DNA from: Incurvaria masculella | Taxonomy: Eukaryota; Arthropoda; Insecta; Lepidoptera; Incurvariidae | Reading direction: 5' to 3' | Length of the DNA: 64,000 nucleotides | NCBI GenBank assembly: GCA_946894095.1 | Contig: OX335650.1 | Location: 2,170,001-2,234,000, forward strand | Shown: positions 37,801-49,800 of the stretch, piece after piece | Layout: each line of letters starts with the position of its first letter | Numbering within the stretch: the first letter of the stretch is position 1 | The notes under the pieces: model-generated | Database searches by the model: none | What the model was told of the DNA's origin: nothing | Seen by the model: the letters and a program-made list of their open reading frames with translations, nothing else | Made by a program: the position numbers and the translations under genes

Positions 37801-40800
37801 TGGCACGAGGTGCGGCTCGCGCGCGCCGGCAACTCGGCGCGCCTCACCGTGGACGGGCGGCACACGGTGCACGGCGCGGCGCCCGGCGACAACCAGATAC
37901 TGGACCTGCGCGCCGACCACATGTACCTGGGGGGGCAGCTGCACCGCCACCCCGCCGTGTTAGGGGGTGAGGAGGTGAGTTTCAGGCATCGGGAGCGCCC
38001 CGCTAAAGCCTTAACCTAGCTCTTGGGCTCTTTTAATTGGGTAATCAGTACCTGTGACGACATTTTCTATACTTTTTTGGCAGCTATTTTGGCAGCTACT
38101 GTATGTTGTACTTGGACAATGCGGAAAATATTTAAATTCTATTGTACCTACTGTCTTCACTCACCCTTACTAATGCCTTTTTGGGAGAGTTTAACATTGT
38201 TAGATTCGTACTCTTCTGCTGAATGTTCAAATTTCAGAGAATAGCTCAAATCGTCGGTCCCGCGCATGTCTACGTACGACTACAGCTCTTACGTCTGACA
38301 ATGCCATTACAATGTTTAAATATCCAGATTCTAGTTTTAATCGTATTAGTTCAATCACCTTAATCCGTATGTTTTCGCTCCACTCTTTGTAACTATTATC
38401 GCATTGACTCTCCAAACGTTTTATAAATTTCTGGTAGGTAGTTAATGAACCCAGAGGGCGAACACGGTTTTTCGGCAGCCAGGTTCTGCCCAAGAGACAA
38501 CAATGAATTGAAATCCAGGTGGTGCGCGGGTTCGTCGGCTGCATGAGCGGCGTGCGGCTCGGCGCGGAGCCGCTGCAGCTGCTCGAGGCGGCGACGCCGG
38601 CGGCGGCGGCGGCGGCGCCGCGAGCCGCGCTGCTGCGGCTGGCGCACGTGATGCCCGCCTGCGAGCGGCTCGCGACGCCCGGACGGTGCGGGACCATGCC
38701 TTGCCACAACGGTAAGTCCGACGCTTGACAGAACGAATCGATCTCCTCAAGATAAGATGCGTTTTTTCAACATATTAAGAACTGGCTTACATTTTCTTGC
38801 ATTACAGCGATGACTCCTGTTATTTACAGGCTCTGTTTGTTATTTGTATTGTAACTGATTCTCAACTCTTCTTACAACTCTACCAAGCTACAAGATATGT
38901 TCAACCTTGCTAATACTAAAAACCTGAGAGGGCACTCAAAAAAGCTGTATCACAATCGGTCGAAGCAGAACCCTCGATGACACTTTCTTGCCAACAGAGT
39001 AGTAGAATCTTGGAACAGTCTTCCCAGTGAACTTGTAAATGCTGTCTCCGTATTTGCAAACATTTGATTTGGACCACACCCTTTTTGTATCCCTTTTGTC
39101 TCACTTTATTTTTCGAGGCGATACTTAAAAGCACCAGGGAGTATTTGGCTTCAACAGCAATTCGTCCAGGTCAAATAAGTCTCCGTCACCAGTTAGTTCA
39201 TGGCAAGAATGTTGGTGAACATGAGTGTTACATGCGGAAGTGCTCGAAATGGACCTATTGTAGTCAGGCGTCGGCTCTGGTGAGTATAAGTGCATGTGGC
39301 ACAGGCGCCTCCTCGGCCGCGATTGCGAGCCAGACTCGGAGCCGTGCGCCTGGCAGGCTTGCCTGCACGACCGGGGTCTCGGCTCACTGTGAGGATGTTA
39401 GAGAACATCTGTGTTGCAGGCGGAACGTGCCGCGAGGTGACAGACTTGCTGGAGTCAGGGGACGGTTCCAGCGAGTATAAGTGCGTGTGCCACGAGCGCT
39501 TCCTCGGCCGTGACTGCGAGCTGGACGCGGAGCCGTGCGCCTGGCAGGCTTGCCTGCACGACCGGGGTCTCGGCTCACTGTGAGGATGTTAGAGAACATC
39601 GATGTTGCAGGCGGAACGTGCCGCGAGGTGGCAGACTTGCTGGAGTCAGGGGACGGTTCCAGCGAGTATGAGTGCGTGTGCCACGAGCGCTTCCTCTGCC
39701 GTGACTGCGAGTTGGACTCGGAGCCGTGCGCCTCGCAGCCTTGCCTGCACGACCGGGGTCTCGGCTCACTGTGTGGGTGTTAGAGAACATCGATGTTGCA
39801 GGTGGAACGTGCCGCGAGGTGGCAGACTTGCTGGAGTCAGGGGACGGTTCCAGCGAGTATGAGTGCGTGTGCCACGAGCGCTTCCTCGGCCGTGACTGCG
39901 AGCTGGACTCGGAGCCGTGCGCCTCGCAGCCTTGCCTGCATGGCGGCATCTGTCGCCAGCTGCCCGCTGGTACCTATACACTTTTTCCTGTCTGCTTCGT
40001 GTGTCAGAGAATACACATTGTTTAAATAATATAAGCGTTATGACCTTCTGCTCTTTGCAACGAGGGCCTCTATTTTGATTATTTTAAAAGATTAAACGGC
40101 TTTCTACTCACGGCATGATTTGTGCGGAGCACGACGTTTCGAGCCAAACGTTTGGCTCGTCTTCAGGTGAGCTCCCGTGTCCAGCGGCGGCCAACGGGGA
40201 ACTGTCAATTTGACGTGTTCCGCCGTTGGCGAAGATTGTAGTTGTGGGTAGTTGCGGGTAGTACGTCTTGAGCGGCTGCGTTCCGGAGATTCAGGGAAAG
40301 GCAAAAGGCGCTAACTGTGTCTTGACTTTCACTGCAAGCCTTTGCCTTCCGGATTTTTAGGGGAGCAAGTACTGGATTCCACATGGGAGATAACTTAAAT
40401 GAGTCTTCTCGGGAGCTCACCTGAAGACGAGCCAAACGTTTGGCTCGAAACGTCGTGCTCCGCACAAATCATGCCGTGAGTAGAAAGCCGTTTAATCTTT
40501 TAAAATGAACAGTAACCACGGTAATCTAAAAACTCTATTTTGATTATTGATTCAGTCTTTGATTTTTTTTTTCTCCGTTTGGTTTGTTATTTTTGTTGAT
40601 ATAATTTATCATGGTGTAGATGAAAGTTATCGATTGATCTTTTTTAATTCTTTAAAGCTTAACCCTAAGCTAAGTACAAGCTTATTTGCCCACCAAATCA
40701 CAGGAAAGAGTTATTTATAAGTTTTAGACAGGCAGCATATGCTACATACTAAACAGCTACATATTAAAATAATTTTAAGCAGAAGGATATCCAGGTTATG

Positions 40801-43800
40801 ATACACAGACACAGGCTGTGTCAAAATCTTGGACTTCCAGGGGCATTGCTTATCTTCTCTCGCATCGGAAACTCTTTTCACGTAGAAATACAGAAATACA
40901 TACATAGCCCGCATGTAGCTTCCGCCAGGCATTCACCTAAAAGGTGCCCACGACGCCCGCGCGCTTTCGAACTTTCTCAGGAGCTGCGAAAACCATGCAG
41001 GCCGGCGAGATTGTACATTCGGTTGTAAAACACTGGCACGTTGTATGCGTCAGGGGAGTACGAGTGCGAGTGTCCGGCGGGGCTGCGCGGGCGGCGCTGC
41101 GAGCGCGGGCGGTGGTGCGGCGCGGGCGCGGGCGCGGGGGTGGGGACGGGCGCAGCGGCGGCGACGGCGGTGTGCGCGCACGGCGGCGTCTGCGAGGAGG
41201 GCGAGTGGGGGCCGGCGTGCCGCTGCCACGGCTACTACGGGCCCGTCTGTCAGGTGATTGAATGAACTACATCAGTTGAGTAAAGAAAACGTTACCTTGG
41301 TAAATTTTCCTACTAAATTTTTTTTATCATTGTATACAAATTCCAAGTCATTGGAAAATAAATAAATTCATCCATTATAAAAATATTGTATTTATATCAG
41401 TTCTAAACTTACTTGAAAAAAACATTTTAGATTTCTGATGTATGGGTGTCCGCACTTAAAAATAATACAAGTGGCCCCACTCGCGTTCGCATTTCACATT
41501 AAATTGTAGGTCCATTTTCTAACTTACCTGGTGGTAGTGTTAATCCCGCCATCGCATTCAATAAACAATCTTCAAAAACACGAAACATCAACAGTACTTA
41601 CCCCAATGTCATCAAGCCCAATATAAGATATTGTTTTTGTGCACAGTACGATGTGGACGAGTGTGCGGGTGAGCCGTGTCTCAACGGGGCGACGTGTATC
41701 AACGAGCCGGGGTCCTTCCGCTGCGTTTGTCCGCCGGACAAGACCGGTCAGTGTCTTCTGCCACAGTTACAAATAATTAATCTGTATTTTGTCTTACTCT
41801 TCCTCTTAAGGGCCTGGTACTAGCCAAATCGCAAAGTTAGACGAGGCACCCCAAGTTAACTAACTAAGTCTGACGATTATAAGTGTCATTCTTACAATAT
41901 ATGATTCCTTGTCTAGGAATCGAATTATTTTCGTTAATGTATGTTTCCTTTTTCTATACAAAATACATTGCGGAAACGGTGTCCATTTCCGAACTTTTTT
42001 GACTAAATGTAGAAATCTAAAAGCAAATGGATTTTTTTGTTTATGCATATATGCTGTTTTTGCTTATATCTAGAAATCGAATTACTTTCAGATTTCTAAT
42101 GAGAAAAATCAACTTTTTTATTTTTATTTTTATTATTATTTTTTATTTGTTTTTAATTTAAATTAACAATCCATTATCAGTCTGGAGTTCTATTTGGATT
42201 TGCTGAAGCGTTTCACTACATATTATTACATTTGTTAAAAAGTGCATTTGTATGGCGCGAGTAGTTGGCTAGTCCTAGCGCCTTAAGCTATATTCAGGTC
42301 AGCTCAGATCCATCAGATGGGCTAGAGGAGTCACCTTCAGAACGTCAAAAATCAAAACGACAAAAATATATTTTTTTAAAATAGCTTGCAGACCGACAAA
42401 AGTTAGATCGTCAAATATTTTGTCGTTCTGATTTTTGGGGTTCTGCAATTAAGCATTTTTAAAAGGTACATAAACCATTGCAAAACGAACAAAATAAAAT
42501 TATATTCAATCAGATTTTTTGACCTTCTGCAACCAACCGTTAAAACGTTGATAAACCCCCGTCATTTGGAACGTACAAAATCCTGTTCACATCACATTAC
42601 GCTTTCATTTTCGTTTTCTAGAAATCCTTGCAGAACGTCAAAAATGCAATGTTGTACTATACAAAGCGCTCTGGCCCAATGCACTTAAAGCTTGAATTAC
42701 ATTAAAGCAGCAACCTTTAAAAATATTATATTACTGAGACCATAGGGATGGCTCTCCAGCCCTCTAACAACCGTGATGTGCCCAATGAATTTTGAAAAAG
42801 GAACGACTGCGTCTCCGCTGCTGTCGGCTCCCATCTGAAGCGCTGCCACTACTAATGTGCGCTTTAAAACTAACGCTCCAGGGCGCAATATAGTTTAACG
42901 AAGCCATATTTTTGACGTTCTGCAATGAATTTCCAATCGGAGTTTTAATTTGATCTTAGAATGCTTGGTTGAGATCGACAAAAATCCAAACTGAACCTTC
43001 AAATATTTTTGACGTTCTGCAAGGGAGCTGGATTAAATTTTATAATGTTTCTTCAGAACGTAGAAAATCTGAACGACAAAATTCGACGATCTGATTTTTT
43101 GATGTTCTGCAATGGTATTTCAAAAATAAACATTTTTGTTGTTTTGAATTTTTGACGTTCTGACGAGGCCCTGACTAGAGTTAGATCAGCTGATATCTTT
43201 TAGATGGACTGGATATATTACATCCTTAAGATGGTATAGAGTTAGGTCAGCTTAGATCTTTTACGTGGACTAAAGTAAGTTCAGCTAACATCTTTTAGAT
43301 TAGATAGACTGGAATCAGGTCAGCTTACATCCTTTAGATGGTCTAGAATTCGTTCAGTTTTAATTCTTTAGATGAGCTATAATTAGCTTAGCTTACATCC
43401 TTTAGGTGGGATAGTTAGTTTAGCTTACATCATTTAGATGGAATAGACTTATTTCAGCTTAAATCCTGTAGGTATCATAGATGTTGTTCAGCTTAAATCC
43501 TTTAGGAGGGCTAGAGTTAGGTCAGATTGTTCAGATGGGGAAGAACTGATTCCACTTAGACCTTTAAGAACTGGGGCTTTTTTGGGTGGGACTGGTCGGC
43601 TTATCTTTTTGCCGCACATTTTCGCGGGCCAATTGTCTCGACGCTCCAACGGTGCTCCGCGCAGGCATGCACTGCGGCAACCCGCTGTCGGACGCGGTGC
43701 GGTCCGGCGTGCTCGAGCTGCTCGGCTGGCGCTGGGAGCGGCTCGCGGCGCTCGGCGGCTGCGCGGGCGTCGCGCTCGCGCTCGCCGTCACGTGCGTCGT

Positions 43801-46800
43801 GCTGCTGCTGCGCCGGCGCCGCGCACCCGCCGCCCCTCCCGCCGCACCCGCCAAGCACAACCTGCTCCACCTGCGCGACAACACCGACATGAAGGTGAGG
43901 GGGAGTCTCCTCCTACCAAAGTTAGGGAATGTCACGAACTCCTGATAGGGGTCCCTCAGGTTTCTAACCTTGGTCTAGTTCTCTTGAGCTGTCTTAATAT
44001 ATAACTTGGGGCTTACCTGGCTACGTACAAGTGTATCGGTGCAGATGAAGTTGTGTGCAACTGGTGCAAAAGCCGCTGCTGTCGCCGTACGCCAGCCAGC
44101 ATCGAAGGATGAGAGCAACGATCGAAAGTAATTCGTATGGTCATTTCTATGGCGGCAGTTAGTCCAAAACGTCTAACAAAACTATGAACTGCTAATTACT
44201 AGTTCGCTCACGAATTCGCGGCGCTCACCATCGAATGTTTGTTGCACTAAATAGCGTCCTGTGAAGTTCTTACGTGTCGTTGGAACTCGAGAGAATCAGT
44301 AGGGAGGAAGCGAATTCGTTGCTCCACCGCCTTTGTATTGCCTATACAAACGAGTTTCAGTTCCTACACCCCTCCTTCCATGCTCGTTACCGTACGTACT
44401 GCTGAGCAACCTGGACATGCTGGTGCTATAGTTGACACACTGTCTACACCTGTGTCACCGTGAGTCGAAGCACATGACGGTTGTTGTGTGCAGCGCGGCT
44501 CTAAGCTGTCGAACTTGGAGGCGGTGCGGGGTGCGGGCGGCGGAGGGGCGGGCGCGCGCGAGCGGCCCGTGTCGTGTGCGCCGGCGCACGAGCCGCTGCT
44601 GCCGCCGCACGCGATGCTCAACAACCTGGACACGCTGCGGAGCTACGGCTCAGCGGGTGAGCTGCCTAACTATGTTTTTCTATGAGATTTGGATATGTTG
44701 TGTTTACAACTTTTTTATTGATTAATCTCCACTGGCGAATTTTGATATCTTTCGATACGAACCATGCCATCCAGTTTCCCCTCTCGAAAAATGTATGCAG
44801 ATGTAATGGTCAGTTCTTGTAGAAATATCACATCAGACATGTATCGTGTCCGAAACTGGATATATAGACAAACAAGGCCAAGATTAATACCTAATTTGTT
44901 TGGCTTGTCCCGTCCAGGTGATGAATTAGAGAACATTCCGCCGGACTACCGGCGGAACTTGAACCCGGACGTGCTGGCAAACAATGCCGACGCCGGCACA
45001 CTGCACAAGCCTTCCTGGTCTGAGCAGATGCACCTTCAGACATTTCAGGACCACAAGATATACAATGGTGAGCACATCTTTTGAAAAATATGTACCTGCA
45101 GCTGATCTATTCGTCACTGTTGTTATCTGAATTCAGACGAAATGAGAATGTATTTGGATAAGAACCTTTTACAAAGAAAAAAAAAGTTTTGGTTTAAGAA
45201 AATATTGTTTCAAATAGTCGGAAGAAGATATTTTCTTAAATGAGTATATAATTTTGAGAAACCGTGAGAATATAGAAAACGTATTGTTTTCGTAAAAAAA
45301 AGTTTTCTCAAATCAAATAAATTTAAATCAAATAAACACTGTTTTTAGTATTACTATTCGTAGAGTTACCTCTTTACTTTCTTGGTTGTGATTGCTTTGG
45401 GACAATAACTGTTTTGACAAAATAAGAATCGGCTTATCAGTGACCAAGCGTACCGAAACTGAATGGCCATCATTGTGCGCAGACCTGAAAGGCAATAGCG
45501 GACGCGGTGCTCCGCCCCCGAGCGCGCTGGCCCAGCTGAGCCCCCAGCGGGGCACGCTGCCAGGCCGCATGCTGCCCGACCCCAGGATACTGGGAGGTTA
45601 GTGAATTTCTTATATGTTTGTTTAAATGATGTCCACAGCGTGATGGACGAAGTCGAGCTAAATAAGTAAGCTGAACACTGTTTATCTGTAAATATAACGA
45701 GCTGTTTAATCTATGATATAACTAAAATATGGTGACGCACTATTTCAATCATATGCTTTAAGAACATAAGCGACACTTAGCCCCGATTGCACGACGAGAC
45801 GGCTGAGTTCATCAATGTTCAAACACGTCACTTTTAGTGAACCGCTTGGAGTTCCTTCCATAGAGTCCATAGAAAGTGACTTGTTTAATCATACGTTAAC
45901 GTTGATTTTGATTTTTTGTTCTTTCGTGCACTCGGCCCTTAGAAACGTTTTTGACGCAGAATCTAGGATAAATATGTGCCTAAAAGTGAGTGATATACTG
46001 TTTTCGACCGTAAATACTTTGGGTGCAGTGACCTATTTGTAAAAATATTTCTGTAAATGTCGCCATAATTTGTACTTCTTTCCTTCACATTTTAGGTTTT
46101 TTTTTTTTGTTTTTTATGTGGCCTGTAACATATTCCAAGGAATGTGACATGTATGTATGTATAATCGACCGTGAAGCAAGGACACATTAATTGAAGAAAG
46201 AGCCCAGTAAAAGAACTACTTTACGAATATACTGCAAGGTTGGACCCGAACCAGCAAAACATACCATTCGCGGGTATTGCGTCTACCAATTTCGCCACCG
46301 GCTGTATACCCATAATTTGGAATTCTCCTACAGTCCCTCTTCCCGTAATGAATGCCTCCTACTAACACAGTGTTTAAGATTATACCTACATACATTGATT
46401 TAACGCTTCATCTGCGTTGCGGACATTGACTGCAAAGATTGAACAATCAAACATATTGCCGTCATCACCATAATCGTATTTGGCATCAGACGCTAGAGCC
46501 AGTCCTAGGTTGACTTCAGTAAATATACTTTTTCGTACTAAGCAGGTACGTCGCTTATTCCAAGGAATGTGACATGTATGTATGTATAATCGACCGTGAA
46601 GCAAGGACACATTAATTGAGGAAAGAGCCCAGTAAAAAGAACTACTTTACGAATATACTGCAAGGCTGGACCCGAACCAGCAAAACATACCATTCGCGGG
46701 TATTGCGTCTACCAATTTCGCCACCGGCTGTATACGTAACAATAACTTGGAATTCTCCTACTGTCCCTCCTCCCGTAATGAATGCCTCCTGCTAACACAG

Positions 46801-49800
46801 TGTTTAAGATTATACCTACATACATTGATTTAACGCTTCATCTGCGTTGCGGACATTGACTGCAAAGATTGAACAATCAAACATATTGCCGTCATCACCA
46901 TAATCGTATTTGGCATCAGACGTTTGAGCCAGTCCTAGGTTGACTTCAGTAAATATACTTTTTCGTACTAAGCAGGTACGTCGCTTATTCCAAGGAATGT
47001 GACATGTATGTATGTATAATCGACCGTGAAGCAAGGGCACATTAATTGAAGAAAGAGCCCAGTAAAAAGAACTACTTTACGAATATACTGCAAGGCTGGA
47101 CCCGAACCAGCAAAACATACCGTTCGCGGGTATTGCGTCTACCAATTTCGCCACCGGCTGTATAACCATAATTTGGAATTCTCCTACAGTCCCTCTTCCC
47201 GTAATGAATGCCTCCTACTAACACAGTGTTTAAGATTATACTTACATACATTGTAGGTATATCCTTGGAATAAGCGACGTACCTGCTTGGTACGAAACAG
47301 TATATTTACTGTAACATATTGGTCAACACCTGTGGTCTCTACTGTCTAAGATTACGATATCCAATCCCAGGGTATTCTCCTCCTGTGTTTCCTATTCGAT
47401 AATTATGTGTGCGATTTCATTGAAAATGCAGGTCATTACATGGTTCGGACCCAACGTATTAGGTGGTATTAGTTTGTACAGGTTGATACCATCGCTTTGA
47501 ATAAAAGCTTACACTTGGATATACCGAGTATAGGGGAACAATTCGATACAAAATGCGTGTGACCGACAAAAACCAGAGTAAGCGACGAAAGAAGCCTTGG
47601 TCTTCTTTTTTCGCTTTTAGCAATGAGACTCTAAAAATCGGGCTGGGTAGAATTCGTAAATTCTATGAAACTGTGCAAACTATAGGACAGAAGTTTTGTC
47701 CATAACTGTGGTTTCGTTCCGATACTAAATCACTTCAATCTGAGTGGCGCCCACATTTTCCGAGCAAACTTGCGCGAGCTATGACGTCATTGGGGAAAAT
47801 AAAACTGGGTCAAACTCGCATTTTCGTGTAGTCCTCAGATGGGGATCATTCACGATGATATAACTATTACTTTTGTAACTCAAAAATATTGTAGCATGCA
47901 ACTCTCTGTGTTTTACGTCACGCAACTTTTCTGGGATGATGAGTGCCCGTCAAAGTTGGTGAGAAGGTGAGGCGTGTTCAGGGTACCACTGGGACTGCTC
48001 AGACTGGTGCAACACGGCGGGCGCGAACGGCGAGGGCGCACTGCCCGGCATCACCGAGGTGGCCGGCAGCGAGCTGCCTTCCTCCAGTCCGCACTCCGAC
48101 GGCAGCGACGCGCCGCGGGTCAGGTACGCCTCTTGCACTGCAGTTCGATGGCTAGCCCCAGCGAGCAAGATAGGGTGGCAGTAACTGTATTGGGTACCGC
48201 TCGTTTGTATGGGGCGCCGAGCCACTTTTACCTATAATGAAGGCAGCCCCGGCGAGAGCGTTTGCTTACGAATTCACTTACTACTGATTTTCTCGAGCTC
48301 CAACGACACGTAAGAACTTCACAGGATGCTATTTATTGCAACCATAGGCTTAGAATGTATAGACATACAGAGTCAACTGACGGATGAGACCAAAATTGTT
48401 TCATACAATATGTATTGAAATTTCTTTTTTTACAAAAAAAAAACTTCCAAATCACTATCTAGCCTCAAAATAATGATCTGAAGTTATGTTTTAAATATTA
48501 ATTAATTAAATATTGAGGAATAGTTAAAAAATATATATCGACAGAGAATCAGTGGGGGAAAGGGTCAGAATATCCATTACGGATATTGTATTGTATTGTA
48601 TTGTTTTATTGCATTCGTAGGTAGGTAACCTACACTTAAACATGTCAAGAATCGTAATGCTAGGTCTATGTCAAAAATATAAATGTCGCATACTTTCATG
48701 CACATAAGAACTGGCAAACATATTTTGCCAGTCACAAAATAAGTTTAAAACTTAAGTAGTTGATTAATTAATGCCACCGCTCGCAAACATAAGGAGAAAC
48801 GTAAAAAAATAATATGAAAAAAACAAAAGATAAAAAAAAACACTAATTATGATTTTGAATTATGAATATTGAGCTTAACCTAAATCTGGTGTATAGTGCC
48901 ATCGTCAATGTAATACTAGTCAAAATATTTTACGAACTTAATCTAAATCTGGTGTATAGTATGGATTATGTCATCGGGTGCACAGCGTTTTCCTGCTCGT
49001 AGGGTGCAGCGGCGGTCCCCGAGGCTGTCCCCGCCGCCGGCGGACCTGTCCTCGTACGCGGCGGACGACGACGACCACGATGCAGACCCTCGTTACAACT
49101 TCAGCAATGGTACGCCAACCCTCACATTCCCTTTGCCAATGTTCTTTTGTGACAATCCGTTCTGTGTATTATATTGCAGAGTTATAAGGGTTACAAAGTC
49201 TGTGTTTTATTAGGACTTTCTTAATTATATTTGTTTTTTCTTTCATTTTTATCTGAGTACTTTACAAGTGAAGTTATTTCCATTGCCCAAGTAGCCCAAT
49301 ACAGTGTAAAATACCAAAAGAAGCCAGCATAGCGTTTCAATGAACTTGCACTGACTTTGAGCGGAGCGCGCAGCATTCATAATACTAGACGGAAACGAAA
49401 CTGAGTCTAAGTAATAAATTACTTTAAGTCAGCAAGAGAGTTTGTTGGGATGTTTCAACAGGAAGAAACTCCAAAAAGTATCGACTAAACAAGTGCTTTA
49501 TTCTTTCCTAAATAGATTGCTGCGAAGTAGATATAACACGTAAAAATGCATTGCAGTGCATTTAGAACCAACCAAAATCTTAGCCTGCAAGATCTCCGAT
49601 ACAGTATAGATTACCAAACATTTTAGAGTTTCAATTTAATAAAAATCGGGTTACGATGTGTTTATGTGTCAATGTATTCAAGTTAAATGTAATGTAGGCA
49701 CATATCATTGACATGTTTCGTGTTGTTCCCCTAGCGTATTCCACTTCAGTGTAAATTCGCAACGGGACGTGCAGCAGCAGTTTTATATAATGCATTTTGT

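Noticed and set aside
43564..43935. Antisense 123-codon frame over the transmembrane exon
   Set aside because: It is a by-product of high GC in the real exon; the + strand has conserved EGF end, helix and splice phases.
46131..47311. CRISPR-like or satellite array
   Set aside because: Units are 431 nt, only three in number, with dispersed single copies: a mobile repeat, not a CRISPR array or centromeric satellite.
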